Shown piece after piece: positions 18,055-24,976 of a DNA stretch of 64,000 nucleotides (its first letter is position 1; every line of letters begins with the position of its first letter). The stretch comes from Crossiella equi (GTDB lineage: Bacteria; Actinomycetota; Actinomycetes; Mycobacteriales; Pseudonocardiaceae): contig NZ_JAGIOO010000001.1 of the NCBI RefSeq assembly GCF_017876755.1, positions 5,131,786 through 5,195,785 of the forward strand, in the 5' to 3' direction. The notes beneath the pieces were generated by a model, which worked only from the letters and a program-made list of their open reading frames with translations, was not told where the DNA came from and ran no database searches. The translations under genes were made by a program, and so were the position numbers.

Positions 18055-18098
18055 GTTTTTGACAAGGGTCCTTACGAATGATTCCCCTCTTGCCGAAA
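18055..18098. promoter_or_regulatory. Shared regulatory region with two copies of the glucosaminidase element
   Basis: Between the divergent csxA-like and pectate-lyase-like genes. Reading left, 18055-18076 matches the element upstream of the other csxA copy at 12 of 16 core positions. Reading right, TCTTGCCGAAA (18088-18098) is an exact 11-base match to the core of that same element. The three sites could be bound by one regulator and place all three secreted proteins in one regulon. Confidence 0.4.
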
Positions 18099-18172
18099 GG
18101 CCCCCCGGCGGGTGAAGCTGCCACATCCGCAGCACCAAACCGCCGCCCGCGTTTGGGAAGTGGAGACGATCG

Positions 18173-19867
18173 ATGACGATCGAACGCAGGACGTTCCTCG
18201 CCGGTGGGGCCGCAGCCGCGGCCTGGACGCTGGCCAGCGGGGCGGGTTCGGCGCAGGCCGCGACCGAGGTCGCAGCGGAGACCGGCGTGGGAAGGGCGCC
18301 GAGGGCCGCACTGTGGGAGGAGTATGCCCGCAACCCGCACAACCACCCGCAGATCCCGGACGTCTCCTTCGCCGGGTACAACACGGGTGAGCGCTGGCCG
18401 AACCGGCCGGTGCGGGCCAACGTGCTCGACTTCGGCGCCAAGCGCGACGGCTCGGCCGACGCCAGCGCCGCGATCAACGCCGCCATCAACGACGTCGGCC
18501 GCCGGGGAGGTGGCGCGGTCCTGCTGCCCGCGGGCACCTACCGGATCGACAACATCGTGCAGGTCGGCTGGGACAACGTCGTGCTGCGCGGCGAGGGCAG
18601 CGGGCGCACCACGCTGTACGCGACGCGCTCGCTGGAAGAGGTCGTCGGCATCAACCGCAGCCGCTACGGCAGCGAGAACTCGGCCTGGAGCTGGGCGGGC
18701 GGCCTGGTCTGGGTGTGCCACCGGGACCGGTGGAAGAGCCTGACCGACGCGATCAAGGCGAAGAAGTGGCCGCTGGAGGGCTGGCTGGGCAACGAGGGCG
18801 AGGGCATCCGCACCCTCACCACGGTCACCCAGGCCGCCGCGCGCGGCGGGTTCACCCTGACCGTCGCCGACGGCCGCGCGGTGCACGCCGGGCAGCGCGT
18901 GCTGGTGCAGATCGACGACGACGCCGACTACGGCCTGCTGCGCCACATGTGCGGCGACGGTCCGGGCACCAAGAGCTACACCTGGTCGGACAAGGACAAG
19001 CTGCTCTCCTACCGCCCGTTCCAGTGGCCGGTGAAGATCAAGTCGGTGCAGGGCAACCGGGTCACCCTGGAACAGCCCCTGCCGGTGGACGCGCGCCTGG
19101 CCTGGAAGCCGCGCCTGACCACCTTCGCCCCGCCCATCACCGGCGCGGGGGTGGAGGGCCTGACCATCCGCATGGTCAAGACCGTGCGGCCCAAGCACCT
19201 GCTGGACAAGGGCTACAACGGCCTGGCCTTCCAGTGCGCATGGGACTGCTGGGCCGACGACGTGTCCGTTGTGGACAGTGACAACGGCTACCTGCTGGTG
19301 GCCACCAAGGGCGTGACGCTGTCCCGTACCTCGGTGGACGGCCGCGGCCAGCACCACTCCTACTGCTGCCGCGAGCAGGCGCACGACAACCTGGTGGAGA
19401 ACTTCCGCATCGGCAAGTTCACCGAGCCGCCGACCCCGGGCTCGGGCCACCACGGCATCAACGTCGAGGGCCTGTCCTGCGGCAACGTGTGGTCCAAGGG
19501 CAGGATGGACGCGGGCACCTTCGACACCCACCGCGGCCTGCCCTTCGGCAACGTGCGCACCGAGGTCACCATCCTCAACGACGGCAACCACGGCGGCAGC
19601 GCCAACGCGGGCCCCCTGTACGGCGCCCGGTTCACCCACTGGAACGTCACGGTCACCAACGGCCGGGCGGGCTGCGTCAAGATCGACCACGTGGCCCCGT
19701 ACAGCGCGACGGTCGGCATCTCGGAGGTCACCGAGTTCGGCCAGATCGACAAACCGGACTTCACCGGGCCCCTGAACTCCCGCATCGAGTCCTACGGCAC
19801 CCCCGCGGTGAACCCGCCGAACCTGCACCAGGCCCAGCGCCAGCTGCGCAGGCAGCGCCGCCGCTGA
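18173..19867 (+). CDS. Tat-exported right-handed beta-helix protein (pectate lyase superfamily/GH28-related)
   Basis: 564 residues. The N-terminus has a twin-arginine signal (ERRTFLAGGAAAAAW, cleavage near AQA). From about residue 80 the segment VLDFGAKRDGSADASAAINAAIN is the hallmark N-terminal turn of Pectate_lyase_3/GH28-type beta-helices, and the rest reads as beta-helix coils with conserved His and Asp pairs (GSGHHGINVEG, DGRGQHHSY). Six or more cysteines are scattered. Whether it is a lyase, hydrolase or epimerase is not clear. Its promoter region is shared with the divergent glucosaminidase gene, so a role in polysaccharide breakdown is likely. GGAG lies nine bases before the ATG. Confidence 0.8.
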   Translation: MTIERRTFLAGGAAAAAWTLASGAGSAQAATEVAAETGVGRAPRAALWEEYARNPHNHPQIPDVSFAGYNTGERWPNRPVRANVLDFGAKRDGSADASAAINAAINDVGRRGGGAVLLPAGTYRIDNIVQVGWDNVVLRGEGSGRTTLYATRSLEEVVGINRSRYGSENSAWSWAGGLVWVCHRDRWKSLTDAIKAKKWPLEGWLGNEGEGIRTLTTVTQAAARGGFTLTVADGRAVHAGQRVLVQIDDDADYGLLRHMCGDGPGTKSYTWSDKDKLLSYRPFQWPVKIKSVQGNRVTLEQPLPVDARLAWKPRLTTFAPPITGAGVEGLTIRMVKTVRPKHLLDKGYNGLAFQCAWDCWADDVSVVDSDNGYLLVATKGVTLSRTSVDGRGQHHSYCCREQAHDNLVENFRIGKFTEPPTPGSGHHGINVEGLSCGNVWSKGRMDAGTFDTHRGLPFGNVRTEVTILNDGNHGGSANAGPLYGARFTHWNVTVTNGRAGCVKIDHVAPYSATVGISEVTEFGQIDKPDFTGPLNSRIESYGTPAVNPPNLHQAQRQLRRQRRR

Positions 19868-19922
19868 CCTGATTGGTTTTCGACAGGTTTCACTCAGCTT
19901 CTCCACAGCTGCCGAGCGCACC

Positions 19923-19963
19923 CTCGGTGGTGGCCGCCCCAACCGGGGGTGGTCACCACCGAG
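19923..19963 (+). terminator. Hairpin after the beta-helix gene
   Basis: CTCGGTGGTG (19923-19932) pairs perfectly with CACCACCGAG (19954-19963), about 55 bp past the stop. No T-run follows, and the small membrane-protein gene begins 15 bp later, so it could also act as a leader structure for that gene. Confidence 0.4.
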
Positions 19964-19977
19964 ACCAGGAGCGGCAG

Positions 19978-20499
19978 ATGCCCGAGGAGAACGAGAAGAG
20001 GGCGGCCGGTTCTCCCGAGGACCAGGCCACCGACGCACCAACCGAACAGCTCGCCCAGCCGGGAGCGCAGGCGGGCGCTGACCCGGCAGCCCAGACTCCG
20101 GCAGCCGGGCAGGAACCGCCTGCCGATCCCCAGAGCGAACCCGCGCCTGCGGCGGCGGCTGCCGAGGCACCTGCGGGCCAGCCCGCCGACCAGCCCCCGG
20201 CCGCCGCGTTCGCCGCCGCGCCCGCCGCCCCGGTGGCGCCCAAGGCCAAGCGGTTCCGCGGGTTCGCCAAGAAGAAGTCCGTCCAGCTGGTGGCGGTCGC
20301 CGTGCTCGGCGCGGTGGTCGGCGGCGGTGTGGTCGGCCTGGTGGGCGGTGGCGGGCACGACCGCCCCGGTTACCACCGCGAGTACGCCGGTCCCGGCCGC
20401 GGGGACCGGGACGACCGCCAGCCCCCGCCCGGGCGGTTCGAGCAGCGGGGTGGTCCCCGGGGGCCGCAGTTCGAGCAGTTCGACGGTTATGGCCGCTGA
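19978..20499 (+). CDS. Small single-pass membrane protein with disordered acidic Ala/Pro-rich N-terminus
   Basis: 173 residues. Residues 1-85 are low-complexity Ala/Pro/Gln/Glu; KAKRFRGFAKKK is a basic stop-transfer-like patch; then one hydrophobic helix (VQLVAVAVLGAVVGGGVVGLVG) and a Gly/Arg/Pro/Gln-rich C-terminal tail. By the positive-inside rule the N-terminus should be cytoplasmic and the tail outside. ATG 19978 is chosen for AGGAG upstream; an open frame reaching 19873 has no ribosome site. I do not recognise the family. It stands between the polysaccharide-degrading genes and the sugar-acid operon with no clear link to either. Confidence 0.65.
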   Translation: MPEENEKRAAGSPEDQATDAPTEQLAQPGAQAGADPAAQTPAAGQEPPADPQSEPAPAAAAAEAPAGQPADQPPAAAFAAAPAAPVAPKAKRFRGFAKKKSVQLVAVAVLGAVVGGGVVGLVGGGGHDRPGYHREYAGPGRGDRDDRQPPPGRFEQRGGPRGPQFEQFDGYGR

Positions 20500-20732
20500 T
20501 GTACCTGGAGAACTAGTCCGCAAATTTGTGACCGGTCGGTACGCCGCTGGGTGATCATCATCCCTGATGGGGTGTACTCGGCGTGCCGACCGTGCACGGA
20601 GGGTGGGGGCGCGCTAGGTTGGACGTGTCGGCAGGCGGTTCTCGGATCTCCTTCCACTCTGCCGCTGACGGGTGTTTGTGGATTGGGTGGCTCGTGGCCT
20701 CGCGGTTCGGGGAAGATCGCAAGGCCACGGGT
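20500..20732. other. Intergenic, no gene recognised
   Basis: 233 bp between the small membrane-protein gene and the convergent GntR gene. I see a short ATGATCATCATC-like patch near 20550 but no convincing reading frame, hairpin with T-tract or operator. Confidence 0.5.
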
Positions 20733-21434
20733 TCACCGCTCGCCCAACAGCTTCTCCACCTCGGCCGCCGCGCCCACCACGATCTGCCGCAGCAGCTTCT
20801 CGGCGCGTTCGGACCGGCTCTCCGCGATCGCCATGGCCGCCTCGAGGTGCCGCTTGGTCGCCGTCGCGTCCGGGACCTCCGGCATCAGGTGCAACCGGTT
20901 GCGCCCGCGCAGCACCTCTGCGGTGAAGTCACCCAGGTGAGCGAACATGTCATTACCCGAAGCGGTGAGAACCAGCCGGTGGAAGGCCACGTCGACCTCC
21001 ACGAAGCCGTCCACGTCGCCGGCGCTCGCCCGCTCGGCCAGCTCCCCGGCCAGGGTGAGCAGCTCCTCGCGCTGGCCCTCGCTGGCCTCGCGCGCCGCCA
21101 GCCAGCCCGCCGGGGGCTCCACCGCCGCGCGCACCTGGCTCAGCTGCCGCAGCTGCGTGGCCCGTCCGGTACCGGCCAGCCGCCAGCGCACCACCTGCGG
21201 GTCGAACACGTTCCACTCGGTGCTCTCCCGCACCGTCGTCCCGACCTTGGGCCTGCTGCGCACCAGCCGCATGGCCTCCAGCACGCGCACCGCCTCGCGC
21301 GCGACCGTGCGCGAAACCCCGTGCTGCGCGGCGAGTTCCTCGATGCGCAGCACCCGGCCGCCCGGGATCGTGCCGGAGGTGATGGCGAGGCCCAACAGGT
21401 CCAGCAGGTGACCGTGCAGACCGCGCTGGGTCAT
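20733..21434 (-). CDS. FCD-domain GntR-family transcriptional regulator
   Basis: 233 residues. The N-terminal winged helix (GGRVLRIEELAAQHGVSRTVAREAVRVLEAMRLV in outline) is GntR/FadR type. The C-terminal all-helical FCD domain carries the metal/effector-binding residues in VDVAFHRLVLTASGN and the later His in KRHLEAAMAIAE. ATG 21434 is preferred because GGAG lies five bases upstream; a GTG two codons earlier has no spacing for it. It is the last gene of an apparent operon behind a KDPG-type aldolase and sugar-acid dehydratase. FCD regulators of such operons usually sense the sugar acid or the 2-keto-3-deoxy intermediate and act as repressors. Confidence 0.9.
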   Translation of the reverse strand: MTQRGLHGHLLDLLGLAITSGTIPGGRVLRIEELAAQHGVSRTVAREAVRVLEAMRLVRSRPKVGTTVRESTEWNVFDPQVVRWRLAGTGRATQLRQLSQVRAAVEPPAGWLAAREASEGQREELLTLAGELAERASAGDVDGFVEVDVAFHRLVLTASGNDMFAHLGDFTAEVLRGRNRLHLMPEVPDATATKRHLEAAMAIAESRSERAEKLLRQIVVGAAAEVEKLLGER

Positions 21435-21479
21435 CGCCACTCCACGGGGGTCGGAAGCTGATCAACGTACGGTAGTGGG

Positions 21480-22088
21480 TCAGCCCAAGCTTGTGACCAG
21501 AGTTCGAACTCGTTGCGCTGCTCTTGCCGGGCCGCCCTCGGTCAGGGCAGAGCCGATCCCGCACGCCACCGCGCCCGCCTCCACCCACGCGGGCACGTCC
21601 TCCAGCGCGACGCCGCCGGTGGGCAGCACCGGCGCCTGCGGCAGCGCGGCACGCACGTCGGCCAGCCAGCGCGGCCCGAAACCCCGGGCGGGGAACAGCT
21701 TCACCGCGTCCGCGCCGTGCTCCAGCGCGGTGACGATCTCGGTCGGGCTGGCCACACCGGGCAGCGCGGCCGCGCCGTATCGGTGCGCGGTGCGGACGAC
21801 CTCGGGGTGCAGGCTCGGCGAGACCAGGAACTCCGCGCCCGCCAACGTGGCCAGCCGTGCCGAGGTCTCGTCCAGCACGGTGCCCGCGCCGAGGGTGATG
21901 CCCTCGCGCCCGGCCAGCTCCTCGATCACCGACAGCCCGCCCGGTGTGGTGAGCGCGATCTCCAGCGTGCGCAGCCCGGCGTCGATCATCGCCTCGGCGG
22001 TGGCCAGTGCCGCCTCCCGCGAGTCCGCGCGCACGATGCCGAACACCTTCTGCTCGGCGAGCGCGGCCAGGATTTCCCATCGGTACAA
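21480..22088 (-). CDS. eda: 2-keto-3-deoxy-6-phosphogluconate aldolase family (KDPG/KHG aldolase)
   Basis: 202 residues, the normal length for this class I aldolase. The Schiff-base lysine is in ADAVKLFPAR, the proton-shuttling Glu in RTLEIALTTP, and GAGTVLD and LPTGGV phosphate-site motifs are present. It splits a 2-keto-3-deoxy (phospho)sugar acid to pyruvate and an aldehyde. The TTG start at 22088 is supported by AGAGG eight bases upstream and by family length; the frame stays open upstream without a better start. It lies 13 bp after the dehydratase and 45 bp before the GntR gene. No KDG kinase is nearby, so the phosphorylation state of the substrate is open. Confidence 0.88.
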   Translation of the reverse strand: MYRWEILAALAEQKVFGIVRADSREAALATAEAMIDAGLRTLEIALTTPGGLSVIEELAGREGITLGAGTVLDETSARLATLAGAEFLVSPSLHPEVVRTAHRYGAAALPGVASPTEIVTALEHGADAVKLFPARGFGPRWLADVRAALPQAPVLPTGGVALEDVPAWVEAGAVACGIGSALTEGGPARAAQRVRTLVTSLG

Positions 22089-22101
22089 CGGAGTTTTCCT
22101 C

Positions 22102-23811
22102 TCAGAAGGCCGCGCGCGGCGGGGTGGAGTCGGTGGCACCGACGAGGAAGTCCAGGTCCACACCCCGGTCGGCCTGCTGCACGTGCTCGCGGTAGAGCCG
22201 CACCCAGCCCCGGTCGGTGCTCGGCGGCGGCTGCCAGGCGGCTCGCCGCGTCGCCAGCTCCTCGTCGTCGACGTGCAGGTGCAGCCGTCGGCCGGGCGTG
22301 TCCACGGTGATCAGGTCGCCGGTGCGCACCAGCGCCAGCGGTCCGCCCACGGCGGCCTCCGGGGCCACGTGCAGCACGCACGCGCCGAAGGCGGTGCCGC
22401 TCATCCGGGCGTCGGAAATCCGCACCAGGTCACGGATTCCGGCGTCCAGAAGCTTGCGCGGCAGCGCGAGGTTGCCCACCTCGGGCATGCCCGGGTACCC
22501 GACCGGCCCGGTGTTCCGCACCACCAGCACGGTGTCCGCGGTGACCGGCAGGTCCGGGTCGTCGATGACCGCGTGGTAGTCCTCGACCGAGTCGAAGACC
22601 AGCGCGGGACCGGTGTGCGACAACAGCCTCGGCTCGGCCGCGGACTGCTTCACCACCGCACCCCGCGGCGCCAGGTTGCCGCGCAGCACGGCGGTCCCGC
22701 TGCCCGCGGGCTGCACCGGGTTGGCCAGCGGCCGGATCACCTCGTCGTCGTGCACCACCGCGCCCGCGCAGTTGTCCAGCAGGCTTCGCCCGGTCACGGT
22801 GACCACGTCGGCGTTGAGGTGTTCGCGGATCCGCTCGACCAGCGCGGGCAGCCCACCCGCGTAGGCGAACTGCTCCATCAGGAACCGGCCCGACGGCATG
22901 AGATCGACCAGCAGCGGCAGCCGCGCGCCGAGGCGGTCGAAGTCCTCCAGGTCCAGTGGCACCCCCAGTCGCCCTGCGATGGCGAGGAGGTGCAGGACGG
23001 CGTTGGTGGAGCCACCGATGGCCGCGTTGACCAGGATCGCGTTCTCGAACGCCGCCCGCGTCATCACCTGCGCGGGCGTGGGCCCGTCGGTGGCCAGCGC
23101 GACCGCGCGGATGCCGGTCTGCTCGGCCAGCGTGCCGCGCCGCGCGTCCACCGCGGGCAGGCCGGACGCGCCGGGCAGCTGCATGCCCAGCGCCTCGGTC
23201 ACGCAGGCCATGGTGGAGGCCGTGCCCATGGTCATGCAGTGCCCGACCGAGCGGTTCAGGCAGGTCTCGAACTCGGTGAACTCGGCCTCGGTGATCGTGC
23301 CCGCGCGCAGTTCCTCGGTCATGCGCCAGATGTCGGTGCCGGAGCCGACCTCGCGGCCGCGGTAGTTGCCGTTGAGCATGGGGCCGCCGGTGAGCACGAT
23401 CGCGGGCACCCCGGCACTGGCCGCGCCCATCAGCGCCGCTGGCGTGGTTTTGTCGCAGCCGGTGAGCAGCACCACCGCGTCCACCGGGTTGGCGCGGATC
23501 TGCTCCTCGATCTCCATCGCGGCCAGGTTGCGGTAGAGCATGGTGCTGGGGCGCATCAGCGGTTCGCCCAGGCTCATGGCCGGGAACTCCAGCGGGAAAC
23601 CGCCTGCCTGGTGGACACCGCGCTTGACCGCCTCGGCCAGCAGGCGCAGGTGTGCGTTGCACGGGGTGAGCTCGGAGAAGGTGTTGCAGATGCCGACCAC
23701 CGGGCGCCCGTCGAAGTGCTGCCCGCCGTAGCCGAGCCCGCGCAGGCTGTGCCGCGCGATGAACCCGTTCTTGCCGGTGCCGCCGAACCAGGTGTGGCTG
23801 CGGAGTGCCAT
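22102..23811 (-). CDS. IlvD/Edd-family sugar-acid dehydratase
   Basis: 569 residues. Iron-sulfur cysteines appear in ICNTFSELTPCN, LTGCDKTTP and GHCMTMGTASTMACV. NTFSELTPCN is characteristic of the pentonate/hexonate dehydratase branch (L-arabinonate, D-xylonate or D-galactonate) rather than of true dihydroxy-acid dehydratase. The catalytic Ser/Lys region (ISDARMSGTAFGACVLHVAPEA in outline) is intact. The ATG has GGGAGG about four bases upstream. It leads an operon with the aldolase and the FCD regulator. It should dehydrate an aldonate to a 2-keto-3-deoxy acid; which aldonate is not decidable here. Confidence 0.87.
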   Translation of the reverse strand: MALRSHTWFGGTGKNGFIARHSLRGLGYGGQHFDGRPVVGICNTFSELTPCNAHLRLLAEAVKRGVHQAGGFPLEFPAMSLGEPLMRPSTMLYRNLAAMEIEEQIRANPVDAVVLLTGCDKTTPAALMGAASAGVPAIVLTGGPMLNGNYRGREVGSGTDIWRMTEELRAGTITEAEFTEFETCLNRSVGHCMTMGTASTMACVTEALGMQLPGASGLPAVDARRGTLAEQTGIRAVALATDGPTPAQVMTRAAFENAILVNAAIGGSTNAVLHLLAIAGRLGVPLDLEDFDRLGARLPLLVDLMPSGRFLMEQFAYAGGLPALVERIREHLNADVVTVTGRSLLDNCAGAVVHDDEVIRPLANPVQPAGSGTAVLRGNLAPRGAVVKQSAAEPRLLSHTGPALVFDSVEDYHAVIDDPDLPVTADTVLVVRNTGPVGYPGMPEVGNLALPRKLLDAGIRDLVRISDARMSGTAFGACVLHVAPEAAVGGPLALVRTGDLITVDTPGRRLHLHVDDEELATRRAAWQPPPSTDRGWVRLYREHVQQADRGVDLDFLVGATDSTPPRAAF

Positions 23812-23825
23812 GACCCTCCCTCGGC

Positions 23826-23840
23826 AAAAGTACTACTAAT
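23826..23840 (-). promoter_or_regulatory. Possible FCD-regulator operator before the dehydratase
   Basis: AGTAGTACT (reading toward the dehydratase gene) is a short inverted repeat AGTA-G-TACT in an AT-richer patch just upstream of the operon start. The placement suits autoregulation by the FCD-GntR protein. The match to a FadR-type TNGTNNNACNA motif is only partial. Confidence 0.25.
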
Positions 23841-23919
23841 CGATTGCCACTTTGCGCCAGGCCGGGCCGGATGTCCAGGCGGAGGGTCCGATCGTCGGAA
23901 CACCGGGTTAGCCTTTGCC

Positions 23920-24300
23920 GTGCCCCTACGCCGAGCGGTTGACCCGCACGAACTGCGCGCCGCGGTGGCCGAGGTCCTGCCCTGGCTGGACGGCGGCGAC
24001 ACCCCGGACCGCGCGGCCCTGGCCGCCGCCGTGCGCCTGAGCCTGCGCACCCTGGAGGGCCTGGCGCCGGGGCGCAGCGTGGAGCTGCGGGTGCCGCCGT
24101 TCGCCGCCGTTCAGTGCGTGGCCGGACCGCGGCACACCCGGGGCACTCCGCCGAACGTGGTCGAGACGGACCCGCGCACCTGGCTGGAGCTCGCGCTCGG
24201 ACGGCGGGAGTGGGCGGCCGCGCTGGACTCGGGGGACCTGACGGCCTCGGGCAACCGGGCGGAGGAGATCGCCGCCTGGTTGCCCCTGGTGCGGGTCTGA
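23920..24300 (+). CDS. Sterol-carrier-family (SCP-like) protein of the purF neighbourhood
   Basis: 126 residues, cytoplasmic. The segment LRTLEGLAPGRSVELRVPPFAAVQCVAGPRHTRGTPPNVVETDPRTW resembles the small sterol-carrier-type proteins found next to purF in actinobacteria; ligand and function are unknown. There is no Shine-Dalgarno at GTG 23920, but TAGCCT ends five bases before it, the typical spacing of a -10 box for a leaderless message. The gene is normally adjacent to purF, but here 6.4 kb of unrelated genes lie between them. Confidence 0.75.
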   Translation: MPLRRAVDPHELRAAVAEVLPWLDGGDTPDRAALAAAVRLSLRTLEGLAPGRSVELRVPPFAAVQCVAGPRHTRGTPPNVVETDPRTWLELALGRREWAAALDSGDLTASGNRAEEIAAWLPLVRV

Positions 24301-24303
24301 GCC

Positions 24304-24897
24304 TCAGGCCAGCAGGGTGCCCGGAACCGGTTGGTACGGCTGGAAGAAGTCGTTCGCGCTCGCCCCGGCCAGGGTGAGCACCAGGCTCGGCACCGCCACC
24401 CCGTCGAGCTGCTCGCGGATGATGTCGGCGTGCCCCGCGTGCCGGGCGCACTCCTCGATCAGGTGCACCAGGAAGTAGCGGGCGTTGATCGGCCGGGCGT
24501 CGTAGATCCCGTGCCACGGTGCGGGAGGCGCCATGGCGGCCGCGGCCGGGTCGGTCGCGGCGACCGCGGCCAGCAGCTCGGCCCGCAGCCGGTCGAAGTC
24601 CGCGATGGTCCCGGCCACCGTCTCGTCCTCGCGCACGGCGAAGCTGTCGTTGAACTCGGCGTACGCCGCCGCGTCCATCGGCTGCCCGGTGACCTCGCCG
24701 CGCAGCCGCTCCAGCGCTCCGCGCAGGACGTAGACGGCGTGCTTGATGATGCCCCCGACCGACAGCGCGCTCCGGCACGGCCTCTCGCGCGCCTGCTCCT
24801 CGGTCAGGCCGAACGCTGCGGACCGGATGGCCGTGAGCTGCTCGTCGAGGTAGTTGACCAGGCCGGTGACCTCGTCGTGCTGGGCGGGTGCGTACAT
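24304..24897 (-). CDS. DinB/DUF664-family metal-binding protein
   Basis: 197 residues with the DinB four-helix bundle. Metal-ligand histidines are expected in GGIIKHAVYVLRG and in HLIEECARHAGHADIIREQL. Actinobacterial members often resemble thiol-dependent S-transferases of the DinB/MDMPI/YfiT type; the reaction here is unknown. ATG 24897 has GGAGG seven bases upstream and is preferred over an upstream ATG at 24933. The convergent SCP-like gene ends three bases away. Another protein of the same fold superfamily (27202-27939) lies 2.3 kb further on. Confidence 0.83.
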   Translation of the reverse strand: MYAPAQHDEVTGLVNYLDEQLTAIRSAAFGLTEEQARERPCRSALSVGGIIKHAVYVLRGALERLRGEVTGQPMDAAAYAEFNDSFAVREDETVAGTIADFDRLRAELLAAVAATDPAAAAMAPPAPWHGIYDARPINARYFLVHLIEECARHAGHADIIREQLDGVAVPSLVLTLAGASANDFFQPYQPVPGTLLA

Positions 24898-24976
24898 CGT
24901 TCGACCTCCGGGGCTCGGGTGGTGTGGGGCCAACCCTGCCAGCCGTAGCGGTCAACTTCTGTCCTCTACTGGGTGA

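Noticed and set aside
12773-18062. Very long plus-strand frames opposite both csxA genes
   Set aside because: They are shadows of the GH2 genes: low-complexity Gly/Arg/Val-rich text and no ribosome site, while the minus strand carries intact catalytic motifs.
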